Below are positions 8,521 through 16,435 of a DNA stretch of 64,000 bases, one piece after another. Made by a program: the position numbers and the translations under genes. The notes under the pieces were generated by a model. That model made no database searches, had not been told where the DNA came from, and was given only the letters and a program-made list of their open reading frames with translations. How positions within the stretch are numbered: the first letter of the stretch is position 1; every line of letters begins with the position of its first letter. This stretch comes from Streptomyces cyaneofuscatus (GTDB taxonomy: Bacteria > Actinomycetota > Actinomycetes > Streptomycetales > Streptomycetaceae), in contig NZ_JOEM01000023.1 in assembly GCF_000718135.1 (NCBI RefSeq), positions 1-64,000 on the forward strand. Direction: 5' to 3'.

Positions 8521-8651
8521 TCCCGGGTGCAGACGTCGCAGAGCTGGAGGTGGCGGGCGACCCGGCAGGTCTCCTCCGCGTCCAGCGCGTCCAGGACGTA
8601 CGCACCCAGCAGCAGGCTCACATGCGGGTCGTCGCCGGGGTCGGCACTCAT
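8454..8651 (-). CDS. Short zinc-finger (ZAS-like) protein, candidate anti-sigma factor
   Basis: 65 residues: HVSLLLGAYVLDALDAEE followed by ARHLQLCDVC, the His-x3-Cys-x2-Cys motif of zinc-binding anti-sigma domains, and a short helix. It ends there, with none of the membrane segment or sensor domain that most anti-sigma factors carry, so it would be a soluble minimal ZAS protein. GAGG stands six bases before its ATG. Its last 67 bases overlap the 3' end of the ECF sigma gene on the other strand. Because of that arrangement it could affect the sigma factor at both protein and antisense-RNA level, which is inference. It could also be a truncated relict. Confidence 0.6.
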   Translation of the reverse strand: MSADPGDDPHVSLLLGAYVLDALDAEETCRVARHLQLCDVCTRDYVEVAEASALLALLRAEDLGE

Positions 8652-8763
8652 TCACAGCCTCGCATCTCCTGGGCGATCCTCCGCTTCTGCCCACGCGGGG
8701 CGCCCGCCCCCGGTTCAATGCTGCGTGAAGCCCGGTACCGAGCAAGGAAAGAGGCGAGACGGG

Positions 8764-9285
8764 ATGCGTCCCGAGGATACGCGTGGGACCGGTGGGGGCG
8801 GGCTGCCGGTACCGATGGCCTGGCTGTACACCGAGTACGTCGCGGACGAGCTGTTACGCACCGGCGACCTGATGGAGCCGACGACCCTGGAGTTCCGGGC
8901 CGGGCGCGACGCGCTCGCGCTCACGATGTTCCTCTCCGGCCTCCTGGGCGAGGCCCCGGTCTCCGGCACGCTGTCCGAGGCGCGCGCCGACGAGCTGCGG
9001 GTGCTCACGGCGTACGGGGCCACTTGGCGGAGCTGGGTCTGCGAGCGGCTCACGGAGTCCGAGCGCCGGGCCGGGCCCGGCGACCCCGACGTGGCACTGG
9101 CCCGGGCGGCCTGGCGGTGGCTGGAGGAGACCGAGCTCCTCGCCGCCGACCTCGACGCGATCGTGCCCGCGCCCTGGGAGCCGGTGGCCGGGGGCGGGCA
9201 CGAGGAGGGGGGCGAGGTCCAGGTGTGGACTCCGGCATGGCAACTGGGGCTTCCACTGGGGCACTTGGCCGTCCATCTCTGCTGA
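8764..9285 (+). CDS. Conserved hypothetical cytoplasmic protein
   Basis: 173 residues without signal peptide or membrane span. Acidic and helical, with LYTEYVADELLRTGDLMEPTTLEFRAGRDALALTMFLSGLLGEAP near the start and WRWLEETELLAADLDAIVPAPWEPV in the middle. No catalytic motif or family was recognised. The ATG at 8764 follows AAAGAGG by eight bases. It is divergent from the short zinc-finger gene (112 bases apart) and convergent with the LytS-type kinase gene 35 bases on. Confidence 0.6.
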   Translation: MRPEDTRGTGGGGLPVPMAWLYTEYVADELLRTGDLMEPTTLEFRAGRDALALTMFLSGLLGEAPVSGTLSEARADELRVLTAYGATWRSWVCERLTESERRAGPGDPDVALARAAWRWLEETELLAADLDAIVPAPWEPVAGGGHEEGGEVQVWTPAWQLGLPLGHLAVHLC

Positions 9286-9320
9286 GGCGGCCGGGCACGG
9301 ACCGGGATGGGGCCCGGGCT

Positions 9321-10538
9321 TCATGAACCGTGCACGCCCGCGCGGTACTTGGGCAGTCGGAGCGTGATCTTCATGCCCGCGCCGATCCCGGTCTCGATGA
9401 CGAGCCCGTACCCGTCCCCGTACACCTGGCGGAGCCTCTCGTCCACGTTGAGCAGGCCGATACCGGTGGAGGTGGTGGCCTCGCCGCGCAGGATGCGCCG
9501 CAGCCGGTCGGGGTCCATGCCGCTGCCGTTGTCCTCGATGACGACCTCGGCCTCCGATCCGGCGTCGAGCGCGCTGATGGTGATGCGGAAGGAAGTGTCC
9601 GCAGGCTGTTCGCGGGGCGGGGTGGAGGCTCCCTCCAGACCGTGCTTCACCGCGTTCTCCACCAGCGGCTGGAGGCAGAGGAAGGGCAGGGCGACCGGGA
9701 GCACCTCGGGGGCGACCTGGAGGGTGACGGAGAGGCGTTTACCGAAGCGGGCCCGGACGAGGGCCAAGTACTGGTCGATGGAGTGGAGTTCGTCGGCCAG
9801 GGTGGTGAACTCCCCGTGCCGCCGGAAGGAGTATCGGGTGAAGTCGGCGAACTCCAGCAGCAGTTCACGCGCCTGCTCGGGGTCGGTGCGGACGAACGAG
9901 GCGATGGCGGCTAGGGAGTTGAAGATGAAGTGCGGGGAGATCTGTGCCCGGAGCGCCTTGATCTCGGCCTCGATCAGCTGCGTACGGGAGCGGTCCAGCT
10001 CGGCCAGCTCCAGCTGTACGCAGACCCAGCGCGCGACCTCGCCCGCCGCCCGGGCCAGCACCGCCGACTCGCGCGGGGCGTAGGCGACGAGCGCGCCCAG
10101 GACCCGGTTCTCGACGGTGAGGGGTACGGCGACCGCCCAGCGCAGCGGGCAGTCGAGGTCGGCGCAGCCGCTGTCGAAGGCGGTGCCGCGCCCGCCCTCC
10201 AGCAGCTCCTCGATGTGGCCCATCACGTCCTTGCCATGATGGTGTCCGGCGCCGTCCCAGACCAGGACACGTTCCCGGTCGGTGAGGCAGAGGGCGTCGG
10301 TGCCGAGCAGCGAGCGCAGCCGGCGGGCCGAGCGCCGGGCGCTCTCCTCGGTGAGACCTGCGCGCAACGGGGGCGCGGCGAGGGACGCGGTGTGCAGGGT
10401 CTCGAACGTGGCGTGCTCGACGGGGGTGCCGACATCGCTCGGACGGACCGGGCGGGCGGTACGGCGGCCCAGCAGGAACCCCGTACCGAGCAGCAGCGCC
10501 ACCAGGACGACGAGGACGGCGACCCCGGCCCCCGTCAT
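9321..10538 (-). CDS. LytS-type sensor histidine kinase
   Basis: 405 residues. One N-terminal membrane segment (residues ~4-24), a GAF-like sensory domain at about 60-195 (DALCLTDRERVLVWDGAG... VAVPLTVENRVLGALVAYAP), then the His_kinase family: the phospho-acceptor is in QISPHFIFNSLAAI, and the ATPase has LQPLVENAVKHGLE (N box), VIEDNGSGM (G1) and TGIGLLNVDERL (G2). Its ATG overlaps the symporter stop (ATGA), so it is the last gene of the operon that starts with the LytTR regulator at 13275. With only one membrane span the signal is probably sensed inside the cell or through the neighbouring transporter. Confidence 0.9.
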   Translation of the reverse strand: MTGAGVAVLVVLVALLLGTGFLLGRRTARPVRPSDVGTPVEHATFETLHTASLAAPPLRAGLTEESARRSARRLRSLLGTDALCLTDRERVLVWDGAGHHHGKDVMGHIEELLEGGRGTAFDSGCADLDCPLRWAVAVPLTVENRVLGALVAYAPRESAVLARAAGEVARWVCVQLELAELDRSRTQLIEAEIKALRAQISPHFIFNSLAAIASFVRTDPEQARELLLEFADFTRYSFRRHGEFTTLADELHSIDQYLALVRARFGKRLSVTLQVAPEVLPVALPFLCLQPLVENAVKHGLEGASTPPREQPADTSFRITISALDAGSEAEVVIEDNGSGMDPDRLRRILRGEATTSTGIGLLNVDERLRQVYGDGYGLVIETGIGAGMKITLRLPKYRAGVHGS

Positions 10539-12037
10539 CGTTCCCTCCCGGCGCCGCGCGCGGAGGTGAGCGCCTCGGGGAGGTGGAAACGAGTCATGGC
10601 CGCGTTGGTGCCCGGCGGTATCCGCCCGGGCGTCGCGAGCGAGACGAGGATCATCGCGAGGAAGCCGACCGGGACGGACCAGACGGCGGGCCAGGCGAGC
10701 AACGCGTGCGGCCAGCCGGGCGGGGTCACGGCCCCGCTCACCGTGATCGCGACGGCGAGCAGGGCGGACCCGCCGCCGAGGAGGAGCCCCGCGATCGCGC
10801 CCGGCGGGGTGAGGCGCCGCCACCAGATGCCGAGGACGAGCAGCGGACAGAAGGAGGACGCGGAGACGGCGAAGGCCATGCCCACCGCGTCGGCCACCGG
10901 CACCCGGCTGACCAGCAGCGAACCGGCGAGCGGCACGGCGATGGCGAGGACGGTGGCGAGCCGGAAGTGGCGCACGCCGCGCGAGGGCAGCACGTCCTGG
11001 GTGATGACCCCGGCGACGGCCATGGTGAGCCCGGACGCGGTGGACAGGAACGCGGCGAACGCCCCGCCCGCGATCAGCGCGCCGAGCAGATCGCCGCCGA
11101 GCCCGCCGATGACCCGGGCGGGCAGCAGCAGCACGGCCGCGTCCGCGTCACCGCCGTGCCGCAGCTCGGGGGCGTACAGCCGGCCCAGCGCCCCGTAGAT
11201 GGGCGGCAGCAGATAGAAGAGGCCGACCAGGGCGAGGACGGCGACGGTGGTGCGGCGGGCGTCGCGGCCGTTGGGGCTGGTGTAGAAGCGGACGACGACA
11301 TGCGGCAGGCCCATGGTGCCGAGGAAGGTCGCCACGATCAGTCCGTACGTCGCGTAGAGCGGGTGGTCGGCGCGGAAGACGGCGAACTGGTCGTCGAAGC
11401 TGACCCGGGGCCGGCCGTCGCCCTGCCAGGCGAGGACGAGGAAGAGCGCGGGAACAAGGAGCGCGGTCAGCTTCAGCCAGTACTGGAAGACCTGGACGAA
11501 GGTGATCGACCGCATCCCGCCCGCCGCCACGGCCACCATCACCACGGTCGCCACGAGGACGTCGCCGAGCCAGCCGGGCGCCCCCGTGAGGATCTTCAGC
11601 GTCAGCCCGGCGCCCTGGAGCTGCGGCACGAGGTACAGCCACCCCGCACCCACCACCAGGATGCTGACCAAGCGCCGCACATGGAGCGATTCGAGCCGCC
11701 CCTCGGCGAAGTCCGGCAGGGTGTACGCCCCCGAGCGGCGCAGCGGGGCCGCGACGAAGACCAGCAGCACCAGATATCCGGCGGTGTAGCCGACCGGGTA
11801 CCAGAGCATGTCCGGGCCGTGCAGCAGGACGAGCCCCGCGACGCCGAGGAAGGACGCGGCGGAGAGGTACTCCCCGCTGATGGCGGCGGCGTTGAGGCGG
11901 GGGCGCACGGTCCGGGACGCCACGTAGAAGTCGGAGGTCGTACGGGAGATGCGCAGGCCGAAGCCCCCGACGAGGACGGTGGCGAGGACGACGAGGGCGA
12001 CCGCCACCCAGGACGCCGTGTGGTCGGGGGTGCTCAC
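10535..12037 (-). CDS. Sodium:solute symporter, acetate/monocarboxylate type
   Basis: 500 residues with about 13 membrane segments. The SSS-family start is visible (LRISRTTSDFYVASRTVRPRLNAAAISGEYLSAASFLG), as are the later GGMRSITFVQVFQYWLK and FAAFLSTASGLTMAVAG segments that carry the sodium-site serines. The pairing with an upstream DUF485 gene is the hallmark of the ActP/MctC acetate, propionate and pyruvate carriers. The GTG at 12037 overlaps the DUF485 stop (GTGA) and its own stop overlaps the LytS start, so three genes are translationally coupled. The substrate is inferred from family and neighbours only. Confidence 0.88.
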   Translation of the reverse strand: MSTPDHTASWVAVALVVLATVLVGGFGLRISRTTSDFYVASRTVRPRLNAAAISGEYLSAASFLGVAGLVLLHGPDMLWYPVGYTAGYLVLLVFVAAPLRRSGAYTLPDFAEGRLESLHVRRLVSILVVGAGWLYLVPQLQGAGLTLKILTGAPGWLGDVLVATVVMVAVAAGGMRSITFVQVFQYWLKLTALLVPALFLVLAWQGDGRPRVSFDDQFAVFRADHPLYATYGLIVATFLGTMGLPHVVVRFYTSPNGRDARRTTVAVLALVGLFYLLPPIYGALGRLYAPELRHGGDADAAVLLLPARVIGGLGGDLLGALIAGGAFAAFLSTASGLTMAVAGVITQDVLPSRGVRHFRLATVLAIAVPLAGSLLVSRVPVADAVGMAFAVSASSFCPLLVLGIWWRRLTPPGAIAGLLLGGGSALLAVAITVSGAVTPPGWPHALLAWPAVWSVPVGFLAMILVSLATPGRIPPGTNAAMTRFHLPEALTSARGAGRER

Positions 12038-12396
12038 GGCGTCGGGCGGCCCTCCACCAGCCGGGCGAAGTCGCGTTCGTTGCGCTCGGCCCGGCGCACG
12101 TACCACCAGGCGGCCAGGGTGAGCGGCGGGTAGGTGGCGAAGCCGAGCACCGCCCAGACGAGGGCGGCGCTGTTCAGGGCTGCGAACAGAAGCGGCAGGG
12201 TGCCCGCGACGAGAGCGAGCACGGCGAAGACGGTGAGCCCGGCGCGGAGCTGGCTCCGCATCAGCGAGCGGACGTAGGCGCCGCCGAGGGCGGTCTGTTC
12301 CTCGATCTCCGCCTGGGTGCGGTAGCGGGGCAGCGGACGCACCCGGCGGGGCTCTCCCGTGACGACTTCGCGCCGGGGTGCGGTCTCCGGTGACAT
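12034..12396 (-). CDS. DUF485 membrane protein, symporter partner
   Basis: 120 residues. A basic, charged N-terminal half (REVVTGEPRRVRPLPRYRTQAEIEEQ) is followed by two membrane helices at about residues 50-75 and 80-100 and a charged tail. DUF485 proteins are nearly always encoded directly before ActP/MctC-type symporters; their role is unclear, possibly assembly or activity of the carrier. Its stop overlaps the symporter GTG start. Confidence 0.85.
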   Translation of the reverse strand: MSPETAPRREVVTGEPRRVRPLPRYRTQAEIEEQTALGGAYVRSLMRSQLRAGLTVFAVLALVAGTLPLLFAALNSAALVWAVLGFATYPPLTLAAWWYVRRAERNERDFARLVEGRPTP

Positions 12397-12522
12397 GGGC
12401 TCGGAGTGTAGGCGGCGGGGGGCGGTGCTGGGAAGGCTTCACCGGAGCGCCTTCGGCGGAGGTCGCCCCAGGTCAGCGGCGGCTGCCGGGCCCGGCGCGG
12501 CGGTCGTCCGCCGGTACCCGGG

Positions 12523-13275
12523 TCAGCGGCCGCCCTGGCGCATCAGCAGGTCGCGCAGGGCCCGGGTGTGGCGGCGGCTGACGGCCAGCTCAGCCTCCCC
12601 GATCCGTACGCTCATGCTCCCGGCGTCCAGCCGCAGCTCGTCGATCCGGCTCAGTGCCACGAGGTGGCGGCGGTGGATCCGGACGAAGCCGCGCGAGCGC
12701 CAGCGCTCCTCCAGGGTGGTGAGCGGGATGCGGACGAGGTGGCTGCCGGCCGCGGTGTGCAGCCGGGCGTAGTCGCCCTGCGCCTCGGCGTACGCGATCT
12801 CGTCGATCGGGATGAAGCGGATGACGCCGCCGAGCTCGACCGGGATCTGGTCGGTGGCGGTGTCGTTGACCGGGGCGGACCGCTCCCCCACCTGCTCGGC
12901 GACCCGGCGTACGGCCTCGGCGAGGCGTTCGCGGCGGACCGGTTTGAGGACGTAGTCGACGGCCTTGAGGTCGAAGGCGTGCACGGCGAAGCCCTCGTGC
13001 GCGGTCACGAACACGATGAGCGGGGGCGAGGCGAATCCGGCGAGGAGCTGGGCGACGTCGAGGCCGGTGAGCCCCGCCATGTGGATGTCGAGGAAGACGA
13101 CGTCGATCGCGGACGGGTCGTCGGGGCCCGCGTCCACCGCGTTGCCGATGCGGCGCAGCGCCTCGGTCGCCCCGGTGGCACCTTCGGCGCTGCGGATGCG
13201 GGGGTCGGCGCGCAGGAGGTAGAGGAGCTCCTCCAGGGCGGGTGGTTCGTCGTCGACGGCGAGTACGCGCAGCAT
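12523..13275 (-). CDS. LytTR-type response regulator
   Basis: 250 residues. Receiver domain 1-120: acidic pocket AVDDEPPALEEL, phospho-acceptor Asp in VVFLDIHMAG, Thr in VFVTAHEGFA and Lys in VDYVLKPVRRE. LytTR DNA-binding domain ~150-248, with FIPIDEIAYAEAQGDYARLHT and FVRIHRRHLVALSRIDEL. First gene of the operon RR-DUF485-symporter-LytS. No ribosome site is obvious, and a TAAACT hexamer ends nine bases before the ATG, so the transcript may be leaderless or nearly so. By analogy with enterobacterial BtsSR, which responds to pyruvate and drives a carrier gene, it probably controls the symporter. Confidence 0.9.
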   Translation of the reverse strand: MLRVLAVDDEPPALEELLYLLRADPRIRSAEGATGATEALRRIGNAVDAGPDDPSAIDVVFLDIHMAGLTGLDVAQLLAGFASPPLIVFVTAHEGFAVHAFDLKAVDYVLKPVRRERLAEAVRRVAEQVGERSAPVNDTATDQIPVELGGVIRFIPIDEIAYAEAQGDYARLHTAAGSHLVRIPLTTLEERWRSRGFVRIHRRHLVALSRIDELRLDAGSMSVRIGEAELAVSRRHTRALRDLLMRQGGR

Positions 13276-13346
13276 GAGCCCGGAGTTTAGGTGCTCCGGG
13301 GCCTCCTGGCTTGAGTGAATCCCGGCTTGTTCCCGTACCGCAGTAC

Positions 13347-13991
13347 ATGCAGCTGACCGAGCCCCACATCCGGGTGGGGGCCTACGCCCTGGGCGTCCTC
13401 GGGAGGGCCGACGCCTTCCGGTTCGAGGAGCATCTGGAGGAGTGTCCGCCGTGCCGTGTCCGAGCCCGTGAGCTGGCCCCGGTCGCGGCCCGTCTTGCCG
13501 TGGCCCGGCCGGTGGTGCGGCCCTCCCCCGGCCTCGCGGACCGGCTGGTGGAGGCGGTGGCGGTGGGGCGGCGCAGGGCGGGCAGGCGGCGGCTCGCGCT
13601 GGTGGCGGCCGCGGTGGTGCTGGCGGTGGGCGGGCCGCTGGCGGTGGCCGGTTCCTCGGGCGGCCCGGGCGGTCCGGCGGGCGGGGCGGTGGTGCAGCGG
13701 TGGGTGGGGGCCGATCAGGCGTCGGGGGCGGCCGCGGTGGTGACGGCGGCGGGGCACGAGTGGGGTACGTCGGTGGCGCTGGAGGTCGTCCGGGTGCCGG
13801 TCGTCGGGGTGTGCGCGCTGATCGCGGTGGGCCGGGACGGCAGCGAGGAGACGGTGAGCAGCTGGTCGGCCGGGGGTGCGGGGGACGGCCTGGTGGAGGT
13901 GTCCGGCGGGGCGGCGCTGCGGCCGGAGGGCATCGACCACTTCGAGGTGCGGACGGCGGACGGGCGGCGGCTGATGACGGTGGAGCGGTGA
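13347..13991 (+). CDS. Membrane anti-sigma factor with zinc-finger domain
   Basis: About 214 residues from ATG 13347; an in-frame TTG at 13311 would add 12. The ZAS domain is at the start (HIRVGAYALGVLGRADAFRFEEHLEECPPC, quoted in part: the His-x3-Cys-x2-Cys is HLEECPPC). One membrane segment lies at about residues 85-105 (LALVAAAVVLAVGGPLAVAG), and the rest is an extracytoplasmic RskA-like domain. Such proteins hold an ECF sigma factor and release it on signal-induced proteolysis. No sigma gene is adjacent; the only ECF gene in the window is 5 kb upstream. Confidence 0.82.
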   Translation: MQLTEPHIRVGAYALGVLGRADAFRFEEHLEECPPCRVRARELAPVAARLAVARPVVRPSPGLADRLVEAVAVGRRRAGRRRLALVAAAVVLAVGGPLAVAGSSGGPGGPAGGAVVQRWVGADQASGAAAVVTAAGHEWGTSVALEVVRVPVVGVCALIAVGRDGSEETVSSWSAGGAGDGLVEVSGGAALRPEGIDHFEVRTADGRRLMTVER

Positions 13992-13994
13992 GCG

Positions 13995-14025
13995 GCCCCG
14001 GGCCTCACTTCAGGAAGCCCGGGGC
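13995..14025. terminator. Hairpin between anti-sigma and glycosylase genes
   Basis: GCCCCGGGC (13995-14003) pairs with GCCCGGGGC (14017-14025) around a 13-base loop. It lies between two convergent genes. The loop carries CTCACTTCAGGAA, which is repeated as the last bases of the glycosylase gene at 14025-14037. Confidence 0.55.
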
Positions 14026-14886
14026 TCACTTCAGGAACTTGGACAGCCGCCGGTCCGCCAGGGGCTTGCCGCCGGTCTGACAGGTCGGGCAGTACTGGAG
14101 CGAGGAGTCGCTGAAGGAGACCTCCAGGATGGTGTCGCCGCAGACCGGACAGGCCTCCCCCGTACGCCCGTGGACCCGCATCCCGCTCTTCTTCTCGGAC
14201 TTGAGCTTTCCCGCCTCCACCCCGCTGGAGCGTGCCACGGCGTCCTTGAGCGTGGTGCGCAGCGCGGTGTACAGGCGGGTGATGTCGTCCTCGTCGAGGT
14301 CGGCGGTCCGCTTGAACGGGGACATCTTCGCCACGTGCAGGATCTCGTCGCTGTAGGCGTTGCCGATGCCCGCGATGAGCGTCTGGTCGCGCAGGGCGCC
14401 CTTGATCTGGCGGCGCGCCCCGCCGACGATTCCCGCGAAGGTGTCCCGGTCGAAGGCGTCGGCGAGCGGGTCGGGGCCGAGGCGGGCGATGCCGGGGACG
14501 TCCATCGGGTCGCGGACGAGGTGGACGGAGAGGCTCTTCTTGGTCCCCATCTCGGTGAGGTCGAAGCCGTCGCCGTCCACGGTCACCAGGCGCAGGGCGA
14601 GCGGGCCCTTGCCGGGGCGCGGCGGGGCGGCCGGGAAGGAGTCCTTCCAGCGGAGCCAGCCCGCCCGTGCCAGGTGGGTGCAGAGGTGCAGGCCGCCCGC
14701 CTCGATGTCGAGGAACTTGCCGTGGCGGGCCACCGAGGTGACGGTGGTCCCGTCGACGGCGGTCAGCGGCGGGTCGTACGTCTTCAGGACGCTGATCGCC
14801 AGCGGGAGGACGCGGGCGATCTCCTTGCCGACCAGGTGGTCGTCGAGGAAGACCCGCAGGGCTTCGACTTCGGGCAGCTCGGGCAT
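14026..14886 (-). CDS. Fpg/Nei-family DNA glycosylase
   Basis: 286 residues, the normal length. The catalytic N terminus MPELPEVE (Pro2, Glu3 after Met removal) is intact. A helix-two-turn-helix region follows (IKGALRDQTLIAGIGNAYSDEILHVA), and the C terminus has a four-cysteine zinc finger (CPVCGD ... YCPTCQTGG). The family removes oxidised bases and nicks the abasic site during base excision repair. Sequence alone does not tell whether formamidopyrimidine or oxidised pyrimidine is preferred. It stands alone. Confidence 0.92.
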   Translation of the reverse strand: MPELPEVEALRVFLDDHLVGKEIARVLPLAISVLKTYDPPLTAVDGTTVTSVARHGKFLDIEAGGLHLCTHLARAGWLRWKDSFPAAPPRPGKGPLALRLVTVDGDGFDLTEMGTKKSLSVHLVRDPMDVPGIARLGPDPLADAFDRDTFAGIVGGARRQIKGALRDQTLIAGIGNAYSDEILHVAKMSPFKRTADLDEDDITRLYTALRTTLKDAVARSSGVEAGKLKSEKKSGMRVHGRTGEACPVCGDTILEVSFSDSSLQYCPTCQTGGKPLADRRLSKFLK

Positions 14887-14955
14887 GGCACCAGCCTGCC
14901 GCAGGCCGCGTACGGCTGCCTGCCAGGAGACCGGGGCCAGGGGCCCGGAAGCCCC

Positions 14956-16401
14956 TCAGGACACCGGCGCCGCCACCCGGCCCGCGGTGAACAGCGCCCC
15001 GATCTCGTCGAACTCCTCCTCCACCGCACCGGCCAGCCGGTCCAGGTCCGGCAGCGCCTTGCCGTCCGCCACCAGACCCACGTGCACACGGCCGCTGTAC
15101 GTCGACAGGGCGACGGCGAGTGACTGGCCCCGGGCCAGCGGTGCCATCGGGTAGAGGGCGCTCAGGGGGCAGCCGCCGAGCGAGAGCGCGGAGCGCGGGA
15201 GCGGGACGCTGGTGACGAGCAGGTCGAAGAGCATCCGGGCGGCGTTGGCGGCGAGCGGTGCGCCGAACCGGTGGGCCAGCGGGTGCAGTTGGTCGGCGAG
15301 TACGGCGACGGCACCGGCGCCCTTCAGCGGTCCGGCCGCCTTGTTACGGTCCATCGCGGCCCGGACCGCCCGGAGCCGTTCCCGGGGGTCGGCCGCACCG
15401 ACGGGCAGGTCGAGGAGGTAGGCGGAGAGCCGGTTCCCGCTCACCGCGCCGCCGGGCCTGCGCCGGGAGACGGGGACCAGGGCGCGCGGGTCGGTGGCGG
15501 CAGGCGCCTCGCCGCGCGCGGCCATCCAGCGGCGCAGGGCCCCGGCGACCACGGCGAGCAGAATGTCGTTGGCGGTGCCGCCCTCGGCCCGCCGGATCCG
15601 CTGGAGGGCCGTGGCGTCCAGGTCGGCGGTGGCCAGGCGCCGGGTGCCGCTGGAGGGTGCGGTGAAGGCGGTGGAGCGCAGGTCGAGGCGGCCCGCGCGG
15701 ACGACGGAGGCGCCCACGCCCAGGGCCCGGCCGACCTCGCCGATCCGGCCGAGCGCCATGCCGGCCACCTCGCGGGGGTCGGGGAGCCAGGAGCGGGGCG
15801 GGACGGCGGGGCGGCCGCGGGCGGCGGACCGGGCCGTGGTGGCGGCGATCTCGTCGAAGATCCCGGCGCCGATGGCGACCGCCCGCATCCCGTCGGCCAG
15901 CGCGTGGTGCAGCTTGACCAGCACGGCGAACGGCCCGTCGTCGGCGCCGCCGATGAGGTACATCTGCCAGGGCGGCAGCCCGCGGCCCAGCGGCTGTTCC
16001 ATCAGCTCCCCGGCCAGCCGGGTGGCCCCTGCCATGAAGTCGCCCTCGTCCACGGCGACGCGGCGCACATGCCGGTGCACGTCGAAGTCCTTGTCGACGG
16101 TCCAGGCCGCACCGCCGACGGGCAGCAGGACGTCCCGTACGCACATCCGCAGCCGGGGGATCGCGGCGGCCCGGGTGCGGAGCAGTTCCAGGACGTGCGG
16201 CGGGGTGACGCCGGGCGCCGGGGCGAAGACGGCGAGCGCGCCCAGGTGCATGGGGTGGGCGTCCGATTCGAGATGCCAGAAGGCCAGATCGAGCGGGGCC
16301 AGGAGTTCGGTACCCAACAGGTGCCTCATGTCGTCGGGGGGCGGAACGGCCGTACCTCCGCAGTCAATCGTTTGCGGTCGGTTACGGTCAAGCACGGACA
16401 T
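14956..16401 (-). CDS. WS/DGAT-type wax ester synthase / diacylglycerol acyltransferase
   Basis: 481 residues, typical length. The N-terminal acyltransferase half holds the catalytic HHxxxDG motif (KLHHALADGM at about residue 160), preceded by PLGRGLPPWQMYLI. The C-terminal half contains NDILLAVVAGALRRWM and the conserved SVPLPRSALSLGG region (motif usually written PLW/ND/SNVPGP). These enzymes esterify acyl-CoA to diacylglycerol or fatty alcohols to form storage lipid at the membrane. An N-terminal extension of ~25 residues precedes the usual start region, and an internal Met near residue 25 could be the true start. Confidence 0.88.
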   Translation of the reverse strand: MSVLDRNRPQTIDCGGTAVPPPDDMRHLLGTELLAPLDLAFWHLESDAHPMHLGALAVFAPAPGVTPPHVLELLRTRAAAIPRLRMCVRDVLLPVGGAAWTVDKDFDVHRHVRRVAVDEGDFMAGATRLAGELMEQPLGRGLPPWQMYLIGGADDGPFAVLVKLHHALADGMRAVAIGAGIFDEIAATTARSAARGRPAVPPRSWLPDPREVAGMALGRIGEVGRALGVGASVVRAGRLDLRSTAFTAPSSGTRRLATADLDATALQRIRRAEGGTANDILLAVVAGALRRWMAARGEAPAATDPRALVPVSRRRPGGAVSGNRLSAYLLDLPVGAADPRERLRAVRAAMDRNKAAGPLKGAGAVAVLADQLHPLAHRFGAPLAANAARMLFDLLVTSVPLPRSALSLGGCPLSALYPMAPLARGQSLAVALSTYSGRVHVGLVADGKALPDLDRLAGAVEEEFDEIGALFTAGRVAAPVS

Positions 16402-16435
16402 GTTACGTACTGTTACAGCACAGGTCGTCCGCTCA

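Noticed and set aside
14004..14037. 21-base duplication at the end of the glycosylase gene as a mobile-element footprint
   Set aside because: CTCACTTCAGGAA is repeated, but it is part of the local hairpin and no element is nearby.
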